This document shows, piece by piece, positions 10,895-21,239 of a stretch of 64,000 nucleotides of DNA; positions within the stretch are counted from its first letter, which is position 1; every line of letters begins with the position of its first letter. The position numbers and the translations under genes are program-made. The notes beneath the pieces were generated by a model. It saw only the letters and a program-made list of their open reading frames with translations. It did not search any database and was not told where the DNA came from. This DNA is from Isoetes taiwanensis. Lineage: Eukaryota; Streptophyta; Lycopodiopsida; Isoetales; Isoetaceae. The DNA lies in assembly GCA_021234155.1 (NCBI GenBank), contig JAJEKV010000041.1, positions 4,330,829-4,394,828 of the forward strand. The letters run 5' to 3'.

Positions 10895-13800
10895 ATGACA
10901 AACCGCCGTCAACAAACTTCCACCACCTTTCGTTGTCTCAAGCTCGCTGCAGTTACGAGGACACGCTTGGGACCAACGTCGTTTTCTTCCAACACCGAAT
11001 TCTCCAGACTCCTACCTCTGCTTCATCGTTCTTGCTTCTCGAAGACACACCGAGTCCAGCACGTAACAGACTTCCACCACCCTTCCAACCGTCACCAAGT
11101 CCTGTAGACAGCACACTGGCATCTCCTTCCAAAGAATCACCACTAGTTCGGAGCGGGCTGCCACCACCCTTTGCTCCATCCCCGGGACCTGCAGAAGCTC
11201 CACAACAAAGGGTGCTCAAGAACAAGCTACCCCCCCCTTTTGTAGTTTCGCCTCCTTCGTGCAAACATACAAGGAACACAGAAAACACAGAAGACTGTGA
11301 GATTCACTACAATTTCTCTCACCAGGACTTCACTACAAATGAGGACGAAGCTCCAGCATGCACTCCTCTTCACACAACAAGGGTTGTGACACATGGATTT
11401 GCAGAATTCCAGTCCGCTCTAAAGGAGATGTTTGCAAGAACTCCTTTTCAAGATGGTACAAGAACAGCTGATGCCACAACCTCTTATGGGCCATCACCAC
11501 CCTTTAACACTGTACCCCCGCCTATTCCGGGAACAACTTCACGTGGTCTGTTTTCCTCTACAAGCACACCACTCAGGACAGAGGAAGTCACCCCCAGAGT
11601 AGAAGTTTCATCAGAAGATGAAGACACCAACGAGGAACAAAGAGATTACATGTTCTCAAGCCAATCTTCAAAGAAATTCAAGGTGGATTTTGGTTTGAGG
11701 GCTTGCTCCTCTGCAAGAAGAAGAAAAATCTTATGGATGAAACAGAAAATGAGGAGACTTTTGAGAACTAAATGCTGCTCATTGGGTTGCATCAACAGAG
11801 ACTTAACATGGCTAAATTACGAAAGCGGTTAGAGACAACTACTGAGTTCCATGACATTGGCGGACCCGAATGCCTACTTAGCTTATCATGTAAGACCAGA
11901 CCGCAAACACCTTCTTGCACTACATTAACCGCCAAGAAGTTTGCGAAATGTTTTATGGTTGTCCACCGTTTAGGGTCCACAAGAATGTCTAGAATACACA
12001 AAAAGATGGACAAAAATCCAAAGAATCGATGATCATTGTGGACCAAGAAGAGTTGTAACCATGCATGCCCTTCTTCTTTGTCCCTGGATGGAGAAATATT
12101 TTAGAGAAACATGTGAGAAGCTACCCTAACGACAACATGTATCATTTAACCGATAACATCACCAAAAAGATGTTTTTAATGAGTACAAAGAGACTTGCAC
12201 TTTCAGCTTCAAAGACATCTCTTACTCACACTTCACCGGTGTGGAAAAGTGAATTCGGTCTTGTGAAAATTCCTAGAAAACATAGAATGTCCGTTTGCTC
12301 GAGGTGTGCGAAATTAAAGAGTCAACGAAAACCGCAAAGACAGAGGTCGAAAAGAAGTAAGTTCATGTTCTCCAATCTCTCACTTGTTTTAGAGAAAATG
12401 CTTTGACCTGATTTCTTCTACGTGATATTGTGCAACGTGAAACCTTGCCGGACATCGTGAACAACAAGCGCGAGAGAGAGAAGAAAGCTTGCCAAGCATA
12501 GAAAAAAAAAAAAACTCTTGAACGTCCAACGCAATACATGTGTCTTGTGATTGATGGAATGGACCAAAAAAAACAACTCTACCACATTTCTTGAACATTC
12601 CTAAAGATGTGCCAGAGGAATGTTTTGTTAAGGTCCACCTTGTAGGAGCTATGGTCTTCAAAGGAAGTCTAAGGTGCAAAGTTTTTTTGACGTATCCAAA
12701 CTTGCATGGTGACCCCAACCTCACAATTACAATTCTTAACAAGGTCTTGTGCGAGCAAGAGCAATTACCACCAGTGCTTTATCTGCAACTTGACAATACT
12801 ACAAGGGAGAACAAGAATCAAACACTCTTTGCGTACTGTGCCATGTTAGTGGAGCTAGGGATCTTTAGAAAAGTGAAGCTCGGTTTCTTACTTGTAGGCC
12901 ACACTCATGATCAGATTGACCAAATGTTCAGCAGATTTTCTGTGCGCCTTAGAAGGAAGAAGGCTTTCTGTCTTCCTTCTTTAGTTCGAATTATTGAAGA
13001 TTCTTACACTCCTACTCCAAAGGTCGATCTTCTTAAAGAGATCGCTGATTTCGAGAGTTTGTTTTCTCTCAACGTTCAAACAGAGAACAAGCTTTGGAAC
13101 AAGTTGAATGATCTCACCTTTCAACATCATATCAAGTTCTACTTGAAGGATGGCCAAAGCTTCTTCTGAGGGAAGAAGTATACCACAACTAAGGACCGAG
13201 TCCGCCGAGGGATTACGCTTCCTTAAATATATTCCGCACACTTCCTTCATAGAACGTCTTTGAGCAACTTCCTCTCAAAAATCCTAAGGAGTCCAAGCGG
13301 AAGAAAAGTACCCCGAGTCATCCTTAAAAGCCATTGAAAATGGAATTTCCTCGAGCTTTAAGTACTTCTTAGAAGAAGATCGGATGTGGTGGAGTAATTT
13401 CTTTCTCGAGCAGTAAAATTGTTGTACAAAACATAGCTCTAAGACAGTTGCAAGAACCATTTCAATGGCCTAACACCTTCCATCAACCCCAGCACCAAGC
13501 AGGTCCAAGCAGTGCTACATTTGCACCTGAAGTAGAAGACGAGGAGGACCGAGTCATGTACCTCGGACCAAGACGCAGGAATGAGCCCCAAGGTAATATC
13601 ACAGAAATTACCAAAGGTATGCTAATTGCTCTTCCGACCCGAGGAGGATGACAAAGGTCGACCGCTTACGGATAGCAAAAGTGCTTGACATACCAAGGAG
13701 GAAGGCTTAGTCACTAAACTCAAGATTCATTGGCTTGCAACACGCCGAGAAAATGCTTTTGAAGGTAGATATGAGTTAGAAATGAGAAGCCAAGGAAAAG

Positions 13801-14125
13801 GGAGAAAGTCCAAGAAGGTGGGTTGTAGGGACGAAATTTGAACCTTAATGACGTGACTATATTGTGCTATGATTTTAAATTGAAATCTGACAATCGTCTA
13901 CGCCAGAAGACTATCAATTTGCTTAAAAAAGCTTGTAATTATGAAGAAGATGATGAAGAAGGTGGTGACAATGCTTCACCGTCTGTTGATAGTGATGAGG
14001 AAGATAACTCAAGCACTTCCTCGAGTGACAGTGAAAGAAGTGAAGGTGATGACGATGGCATAAATGAACATGAGGACGTCCTGGATCCCTCTCTCATCAC
14101 TCCTCACACTTTTGCACATAACTGA
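10895..14125 (+). CDS. DUF7869-type protein, probable RNase H-fold transposase (frame-broken)
   Basis: Candidate transposase of the TIR element. N-terminal part (10,895-11,290) carries about four copies of a Pro-rich repeat, (N/S)(K/R/G)LPPPF followed by V/Q/A and Ser/Pro. Then an acidic stretch and a Cys cluster (KCCSLGC, near 11,775). Then NDNMYHLTDNITKK, and FTGVWKSEFGLVKIP..HRMSVCSRCAKLK (12,235-12,330), a CxxC zinc site. Core: VIDGMD (12,547-12,564), YLQLDNTTRENKNQ (Asp at 12,792) and LLVGHTHDQIDQMFSRFS (last Asp at 12,918). The three acidic positions match a DDD/E triad. The C-terminal part runs via PFQWPNTFHQP (13,460) and GMLIALP (13,620) to an acidic Ser-rich tail ending at 14,125. 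Frame breaks near 10,940, 11,830, 12,170, 12,565, 13,200 and 13,650; the A8 run at 12,566 is one. Introns are not excluded. Confidence 0.72.
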
Positions 14126-14449
14126 GTCTTAGAAAAAGACTGTAAATTTTGATGTGAATATGAAGATTCTATCTTCAAATTTTGAGAATACTACAGTTTC
14201 AATTACAGACTTACTTCAATTTTTTGTTAAATATTTTATCCTCTGAAATTAGAGTTTCTCTCTTAAAACATACTTTAAGAACATTCTTTTTGCTAAGAAA
14301 AGTGACACTTTAAAAAAGTCAATTCCTTCGTTGCAAAAAAAATTTAGTCATTTCGGGGGGGGTCAAAATAGAATTTCATGCATCTTTTTTTTTTTTAACC
14401 TCATTTTACCCCCTTTTTCGTAAAAAAAAAGGGAATCTTTGCGGAATAT
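14126..14449. other. subterminal region right of the transposase gene
   Basis: AT-rich, with homopolymer runs (T about 14,386-14,396; A about 14,423-14,431). No gene seen. Presumed 3' untranslated and subterminal DNA. Confidence 0.5.
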
Positions 14450-14501
14450 TCCTTTTGCTCTCGTTTCAATGATTTGCTCCCGTTTAATACGCAATCTTGT
14501 T
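14450..14501 (-). repeat. right terminal inverted repeat of the TIR transposon
   Basis: Read on the minus strand it starts AACAAGATTGCGTATTAAAC and continues GGGAGCAAATC, matching the left end. ATTT follows at 14,502-14,505. Confidence 0.88.
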
Positions 14502-14505
14502 ATTT

Positions 14506-16318
14506 GTGGCAACTTCTAATGTTCTCAAAGCAGTCTTTGAAGATTGAAGGCCAGTAGTAACCTGATCTAAGTATATTTTTGGCATTTGTGTCTGCAGCAA
14601 AGTGACCTCCACATACACCATCATGGCAGGCTTTTAACACCAATTCTGCTTCAAACTTGTCCACACATCTTAGCAAGACACCTTCTTTGTTCACCCTGCC
14701 CAAAACATCACCAATTAGCCTAAACTTCTTGACCTTGTCTTTGAATCTCTTGTGTTGGCTCGGGCTCTGATTCTTTGGCAGTTCTCCCCTTTCAAGAAAG
14801 TTTCTAATGGCTTGTTGCCAGTCTTCCTCCTCAAGTAGGTTAATTGTAGCCTCTACGTGAGTGCTGCCTAGATCCTCCAAGTCTTCATACTTAAACAAAA
14901 CATCAGTAAGATAAGAGCTAGGATCCTTAGATTTTTTAGTTACCTGAATGTCTATATCATAGTCTTGCACTTTGCAAGCCCACCTGCATAGTTTGGCTTT
15001 CTGTGGTTTCTTTGCAAAGAGCAGGGGCAGTGGATTTTGCTTCATGAACACTTGAGTCTTGCTGTTCTGGATCAGGTGTCCCTGTTTGTCAAACAAATAC
15101 ATCAAAGCTGCTGCACTCTTCTCTAGCCTAGCATATCTCATTTCAATATTAGACCACATTTTGCTGGAAAAGGTCACAATATTGTTTCCTTGCATCAGAG
15201 CAAGGCCTACAGCTTTTTTGGTCACACTCAGGTAGGCTTGGAAGGGCTCAGATGTGTCTGGTGGCTTACGCAAGGTTGATTTGCATATGGCTTCAATGAT
15301 TGCCTCAAAGGAAGCTTGGCATGCCTCTGTCCACTCTACAGATATGAATTTGCTTCCTTTTTTTGAGAACTTCCTTCCTTTGGTCAAGTTTGTAATAGGA
15401 TGGACTGTATGAGAGAAGTGTGGCACATACATCCTTAAGAAGCTTGTCATGCCCAGAAAGCTCTTGACTTGCTTGATAGTCTTGGGTGGTGCTAAGTTCA
15501 TGAGGGCTTGGATCTTGCTTTCTGCCACCTGGATTCCTTGATCTGAGACCTCATGCCCAAGTAGATCCTCTTTTGAGCAAAAGAAAATGCATTTCCTTGG
15601 GTTTAAGCTCACTCCTCCTTTCCTGCACAAAGAATAGAGTCGTGTGAGGTATGTCATGTGATCCTTTAGCTTAGTATTGACACACAGATCATCTAAATAA
15701 ACTCTGAACAAACTAAGAGCCATATCCTTGAAAATGGTGTCCATTGCTCTTTGAAATGTGGCAGATGCATTCATAAGTCCAAAGGGCATTTTTTTCATGG
15801 CAAAAGTCCCCCAAGGTGTGACAAAAGATGTCTTGGCTTGATCCTCTTCTTTGATACTGATCTGGTTAAAACCTGAGAAGCCATCTAAGAATGAATAGAC
15901 CTCCTTTGCCTGCAACACTTCCTCAAGAAAAGGCAGAGGATAGATTGTTGTCTTGTTCAAATCCCTGTAATCAATGCATATCCTAATGGTTTTGTTCCTT
16001 TTTTCAACAGGCACAATGCAAGACAACCAATCAGGATTAATTATTTCCTTTATGACTTCAGCATCTTTCATTTTGAAGAGTTCTTCCCTAATGAGATCTA
16101 ACAAAGAACTATTAATTCTTCTAAGTTTTTGCACAACTGGTTTTGATTTTTCTTTTATCTTAATTTCAAACTCACAAACACTCTTATCTACTCCTAAAAT
16201 TCCTTATAATCCCAAGCAAAAACATCATTCCAAGTATTAAAAAAACTTACAAATGCTTCCCTCTCTTCTTCTTTGAACATGTCTCCCACATACAAGACCC
16301 TATCTTCATTGTTTTTTC
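14506..16318 (-). pseudogene. Ty3 reverse transcriptase and RNase H, with the start of integrase
   Basis: Copies the element RNA into DNA. The open frame is 16,134-14,500; upstream (16,318-16,135) a broken frame still reads VLYVGDMFKEEE...FAWDYKEF, the usual lead into the Ty3 RT. RT motifs: IRICIDYRDLNKTTIYPLP, FLDGFSGFNQI, FGLMNASATFQRAMD and FRVYLDDL with the YLDD active site. Next are the RT-linked RNase H (KKAVGLALMQGN...FSSKMWS, RYARLEKSAAALMYL) and the integrase H/C zinc-finger start (GGHFAADTNAKNILRSGYYWP), cut at 14,506 by the TIR transposon. Catalytic RT residues are intact. Confidence 0.92.
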
Positions 16319-17180
16319 TCACCTTGCATTGATTAACAAGATTGGATAGAGTTGCTGAAGCTCCTCATCCTCCAGATCTTCCTCCTTGATGGCTCCCTTA
16401 GCTAGATGCTCCAAGAGCACATCTCTGCATAGGGAGTCTGCTTCAGAATTAAGCTCTCTAGGTATGTGCTGCAATTCCCAGGTTGTGAACTTTGCTAGTG
16501 CCTCCAATGCTTGATCCTTGAGTTTTATCATTTCTTCATGTTTTGCCTGATAGTATCCTTCAATTTGCCTGCATATGAGTTAAAAATCTCCAAAGATAAC
16601 AAGGTTAGTCACACCCAAATGGTTAGCTTCTTGAAGACCTGCAATTAGTGCCTTATATTCTGCCATATTTGAAGTTAGATTCTAATAGATTCTCCCTACC
16701 CAAGGGGGATTCACTCATGTATAAGGGGGATATGCCATCTGCGTGCATGGGGTGGCAAAAAACCCCCCTGTATACGGATTTTTAAAAGCAAATTTTGACC
16801 CCTTCCGAATAAAAATTACCTAGGATAGTGCAAAAAATACCAGAAAAAGGACCCCCTGCCGACCGTATATGTACGAAAATGGGTCCAAAAAACCCCCTCC
16901 CCGTGCATGCACATGGTTTATACGCCCAAAACTGTGAACTCCCCTTGTCCCTACCTTGGTTAGCAATCTGTTGTCTTTATCTTTTATGATTGCAGTATAT
17001 GAAGCTATGCTTAGCCTTTTTAACACACCCCCATCAAACCACATGTAAGCACTCATTTCCTTTTGCATACCTTTGTGCACCTCCAAGGGCAGATTTTCTT
17101 TCACAAGATTTCTTTGTGAGCTACAAGGTGCATTTCCTCCTCTAGTCTCGATAAAGTATTCTCCAATTTGCCTGGGAATC
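16319..17180 (-). pseudogene. additional RNase H domain located upstream of RT, interrupted by a MITE
   Basis: On the minus strand: AYMWFDGG (about 17,050), ASYTAIIKDKDNRLLTKVG, then the 247-bp MITE, then MAEYKALIAGLQEANHLGVTNLVIFGDF (16,660-16,590) and IPRELNSEADSLCRDVL (about 16,470-16,430). These are the catalytic blocks of an archaeal-type RNase H (D near DGG, E in AEYKAL, D in GDF, D in EAD). There is one in-frame stop after GDF. It lies between protease and RT, whereas in the Tat elements I know of the second RNase H follows the RT-RNase H. So the element has two RNase H domains in an unusual order. Confidence 0.8.
16701..16947. mobile_element. 247-bp hAT-like MITE
   Basis: Ends CAAGGGGGATTCAC (left) and, on the minus strand, CAAGGGGAGTTCAC (right). 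It is flanked by TCCCTACC at 16,693-16,700 and 16,948-16,955, a perfect 8-bp duplication. Internal sequence is rich in C and G runs and has GTGCATG near each end. Removing it rejoins the extra RNase H frame. No coding capacity. Confidence 0.85.
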
Positions 17181-17565
17181 AACATCTCCTTTTGAATAGA
17201 GTGGTAAGACTCAACTCACCTAGTTTGTTGAAAAGTGTAACAGTTCTTCTCCCATCCGAGATGGTACATTCTCCTTTTGACCAAACTGGCCTTGCATCCA
17301 CAGTTGATAGCCATCTTCTCCCTAATAATAAGTCATAAATTTCTGACTTTTCATTAGCTCCCTCAAATGCCACCACAACAAAATTAGCAGCTACCTTGAT
17401 TCCTTCAATATCAATTGCCACATCACTCACCATGCCTACAGGATTGATTCTTGAGTTGGAGAAGGATTTTAGGATCATAGGGGCCTTTTTGTCCACCTCC
17501 AACCCACTGAGTTTTATAATATGATGTGGCATGACATTCAAAGGTGATCCCCCATCTAATCTACT
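17179..17565 (-). pseudogene. Ty3 aspartic protease
   Basis: Cleaves the polyprotein. At about 17,548-17,530 the minus frame reads RLDGGSPLNVMPHHII, the protease active-site region, with DGG in place of the usual D(T/S)G. Further on come KVAANFVVVAF, SEIYDLLLGRRWLSTVDARPVWSKGECTI, typical of plant Ty3 proteases. The N-terminal flank is cut off by the composite insertion at about 17,566; the matching upstream part ends at about 50,216. The frame overlaps the next reading frame near 17,180, so protease and extra RNase H are joined by a frameshift or a mutation. Confidence 0.8.
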
Positions 17566-18140
17566 TATTTAAAATGTTTTTGGGGTGGGTGTCTCCCTTT
17601 TTTCGGCCGCCGGTAACGCTGGTAACACTCCATTTTCCGGCCAAAAGCGTGATTTTGGCACCGGAAAATCCAAAAAAAAAAAAACAATCGTTGCTTTTTT
17701 TTTTTCCTTTAGGCGGTGGACGTTTTTGGTGGGGGGAAGTAGATAACGGGAAGAAGACCGCCATTACGAAGAGAGAACAGAGAGGAGAGAATATGGCGGT
17801 CTTCAATCGAATCACATACAGAACAATAGCAGCAGGTTGAACTCCGCTGCGTAACCTTCAAGGAATAAGCTTGGCTTGCTCGAACCGCCTCAACTATCCG
17901 GCAGCAGCTTCAGGCGCACACCAGGTTTAGAGTTTAGGGTTGTCAAGTTCTTCAATATCAGAGTTTGTGTCCAGTCAATATCATCAGGCGATTACGAACT
18001 GCTGGCCGCTGGAAGGAATAAAAAAGTAAACTGTTTTATGGAGCATTTGGGTTTTTCAGACTTCTTATATTTCTTGCTGTTTTGCAGAAATCCAACTCTG
18101 TTTTGCAGAAATTCAACTCTATTTTGAATGCACGTAAGTT
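17566..18140 (+). pseudogene. possible captured 5' exon of a host gene
   Basis: GC-rich block reading like a 5' untranslated region (GAGAGAACAGAGAGGAGAG) followed by an ATG at about 17,793 that opens MAVFNRITYRTIAAG then stop, then further mixed coding-like sequence. I do not recognise a product. Location left of a Helitron tail fits gene capture. Poly-A (17,672) and poly-T (17,695) runs flank part of it. Confidence 0.35.
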
Positions 18141-20930
18141 TTTTTTACCATAGATTACAGGCCCTTGATTCTTCTACTCTTTCCTTACATCTTCTGATTG
18201 AGAATGTGCTGCTTTTCTGTCTTTGATCTTTGCATTAGAACAGGGGTTTGGACGTTTTGGCCATCCACATATTATTCCAGGTTGCAACATATAAAGGTGT
18301 ACAGATGGTTAGGAATATTTTCTCATTTGTTATAAATATGTAAAAGATTAATTATTTTATAAGTAATTGCCTATTTAAGTCACACACTCATTGAATAAAG
18401 TCTGACAATAGACTGAGCATTATAAATAGCATGAAGCTGCTCGTATTAGCCTATTCTTGAAGCCTTTTCATCCCACTGTCAAATTTCAGAACCACACATT
18501 TTTCTTTCTTTGCATGAGCATTCCATAAAACTCCATAGAAAATTCAAATTTGTTTTGTTCTGTGCATTGCATGTCATTCTCATACTCAGTTTTTGCAAAG
18601 TTCATTCTAACAACAATGATTTCTAGACTTATGCATTTCGTTTTTGTATAAACAAAATCTTTTTGAGCATTTGAGGATATGTTGAAGATATGATCGATTT
18701 TTGCAGGGGTTTTCTCTAGCATAAATGATCGATTTTATGATGTAGCCTCAGCACAGACAGCATCAACAATAGTCTCAGCTGGTATGCCCATGGCATTCCT
18801 ACCAATGTGTAAGATTAGATTTGCTTTTCTAATTACTGACATCATGCTATGTTCAGCCAGCGATGCAGTCAACGATGCAAGCTATAACTCTGAACGCCAT
18901 ATTTGGAATGCATCTGTTCCACTATGATGGGACTAATGGGGACTATGTCAGGTTCCTCTGGATGGACACCTCCTCGCAGTGGTAGACTCAAACATCCCAA
19001 TCGGCGTGCTTTCTCTATCATCATCTCCAGAGCAACAAAGAACGGTGAGCCTTTGTGCCTTCAATACAGTAGTTGTTGTATTTGAAATGCATTTCTAATG
19101 GCTTAGTTATTTTCAAATGCTGGGAGAGCAACTATATACCTTGGTGGATCAACTGGAGCATGACCATGCTGGCAAAGTCACTGATATGCTTTTAGAGATG
19201 GTCACTGTTAATAAATTTCTAGACTCTGGGATTTGTCCAGTGGGATTTGTCCAGTATACAAGTATACAGAAGGTTGTTTCAAACGAGTATTAAAGTTAAG
19301 GTAGCATGGATCTTCTAGAAGGCAACACATCTCGATATTAAGAGAAAACTATTGTATGAGAAGAAATTTATGTTACCTTGATGTGACATGGCTCAGAGCG
19401 AGAGTTTGCTTTGTAGCAGACATTGAGACAGGCGTCTTGCTCTGTTTGTTTTATAGTCATTCATAATTTCCTTTGGCTCCTGACCATTATTATTGGTAGT
19501 ATAACTATTTGCAGCAACAAATGTGCTTGAACTGTCTGGTTTCGTGAAGTACCTAGGAGGCATGCTGATCTGGATTTTGTCGTCTAGCTCAGCTTGAAGA
19601 CTTTTGTATCCACCATTTTAGTATTTCCAAATTCTACTTTAAGGTCACCTTCTCTCTTCTCATCATATCTTACAGTTATGTTTATTATATTTTGCGGATC
19701 TTAGGATACCCAAGGAAGAGAATATTCTGATACCCCATAGGTTGAGTTGATAATGGCATGGAGCTGTGAGAACATGTAGTTTGTCCAGTTTGCCTGTTTT
19801 GTGTAAATTGCTTTGCAGAGGCCAGCTACAATGAATGTAAGACATGCTGTATTGACAAGTGCTGGGAGACTGCAACAAGTCATGTTCGTCTACATATTTT
19901 AGAACTTTTATCTCCAATTTCCTGCTGGACAATAGTGCAAGATGATAAGCGGAGTTGCATTATTTTCACACTTCATTTATCCAATTTGATTTTCCTTTTT
20001 AAAGCAATTGCATGTTGATTTGTTTACTGTTTTGTGCAAATATGAGAGGACTGAGACAAAATAAACAACTATCATGATGTAAGGCAACAAATAAATCAAA
20101 TATAAAAAACAATGCCTTATCCACGTACTAAAGGATATATCAATTAAGTTCACTATTTCCAATGTACTAAAGGATATATCAATTAAGTTCACTATTTCCA
20201 CTAATACATTCTTCGATAAATCATACTAGCAACGAAAACAAATTTGGTTTAAGGCAATGAGTTGATCATTTTCCTTTTTGTAATTCCATAAAAGTTGTGA
20301 CAAGTTTGCTGGCAATTGCATGTTTGTTCAGAGGTACCGCTATTGCAAGTTGACCTTCTTGACCATGGTGAGGCAAATAATTCTTCTTACATTGTATTAA
20401 TAATTTCTCAAGGGTTGCATTACAATTGAGACATTCCCAGGGACATTGCTCTATTGGATGTTGGTTGATCTCAATGCATTATTATTCTTGAGTCAATCAA
20501 ATATCACTTCAAAGCGATCATAGTCAATCACGTTGAATACAAGAACTATTATTACCCCTCTTCCAATGTTATTTTCACAATGCCAATGCTAATATTTTAT
20601 AATAAGCCGATAACATTGTTATTCTTGAATCAATCGAATATCACTACACGTTGAAGCACTATTAATGCCCCTCCTCCACTATTAATGCCCCTCTTCCAAT
20701 GTTATTTTCACAATGCCAATGCCAATGCTAAGATTTTATAATAAGCCGATGGGTTAAGCATCTGGGGTTAAAACGTGGTGTTGCGTATAATAATAAGCTT
20801 TAAGGGTGATGACATAATAAGGACACATTACATGGAGACATATCCAAAACTACCTTGACATGATCTTATATGACATACCTCTTCAAAAGATCATGAACAC
20901 ACATGCCCCTACTTATGGAATGCATTTTAG
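18141..20930. other. intron-like and unassigned DNA, possible captured gene body
   Basis: No long ORF. Around 18,880-18,985 a plus frame reads NAIFGMHLFHYDGTNGDYVR and on to FLWMDTSS, which looks like an exon of an unknown protein, with an ATG upstream. The rest has intron-like T-rich DNA. A perfect 40-bp tandem duplication (ACTAAAGGATATATCAATTA and following) lies at about 20,126-20,205, and repeated phrases (TTCCAATGTTATTTTCACAA) occur at about 20,560 and 20,695. Confidence 0.35.
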
Positions 20931-21134
20931 GGTCTACAAATCATTGCAGCCAGAGGTGGTATTTGATTCCATTATACGAACCTACCTTCGGGATGAGTTG
21001 TCTCACGTGTTTGATACTCGTGATCTTTAATATCAACATGGGCTGCTGTCGAAAGTTGCACATATAGACATTAAGGTCGAGTAAAAATACAAGTCGGGAC
21101 ATTAGCCCGGCAACGCCGGGCACACGTTTACTAG
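20930..21134 (+). mobile_element. Helitron 3' terminus (plus strand)
   Basis: Ends with the hairpin CCCGGCAACGCCGGG (21,106-21,120), then CACACGTTTACTAG (to 21,134) followed by T: the CTRR-T end of Helitrons. The last 200 bases are related to the 3' end of the minus-strand Helitron ending at 22,576 (shared GATGAGTTGTCTCACGTG and GAGTAAAAA). The 5' end is not identified; the captured exons at 17,566-20,900 may belong to it. Confidence 0.85.
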
Positions 21135-21239
21135 TAATACCTTGTTTAGGATCTGATTACCAACTCTTGCAGTGCAGGTGAAAGCATCAGGGTCATGCTC
21201 TTCTTGTCTTAGCATTTGCTCAGCTATATGATTGGTAAA

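Larger units (their letters stand above)
5980..14501. mobile_element. 8.5-kb TIR DNA transposon with DUF7869-type transposase and ParB-methyltransferase
   Basis: 8,522 bp between two ATTT copies. Left end AACACGATTGCAAATTAAAC, right end (minus) AACAAGATTGCGTATTAAAC; both go on with GGGAG and, about 40 bases inside, share AAAGATTCCCTTT. Two divergent genes: a methyltransferase gene leftward (about 9,870-6,334) and a transposase gene rightward (about 10,890-14,125), separated by a 1-kb palindrome-rich spacer. A 4-bp duplication excludes hAT (8), Mutator (9), CACTA/PIF (3) and Tc1 (TA). Sola and Ginger groups also make 4-bp duplications, so one of these or a new group is possible. Superfamily is not settled. 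Confidence 0.85.
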
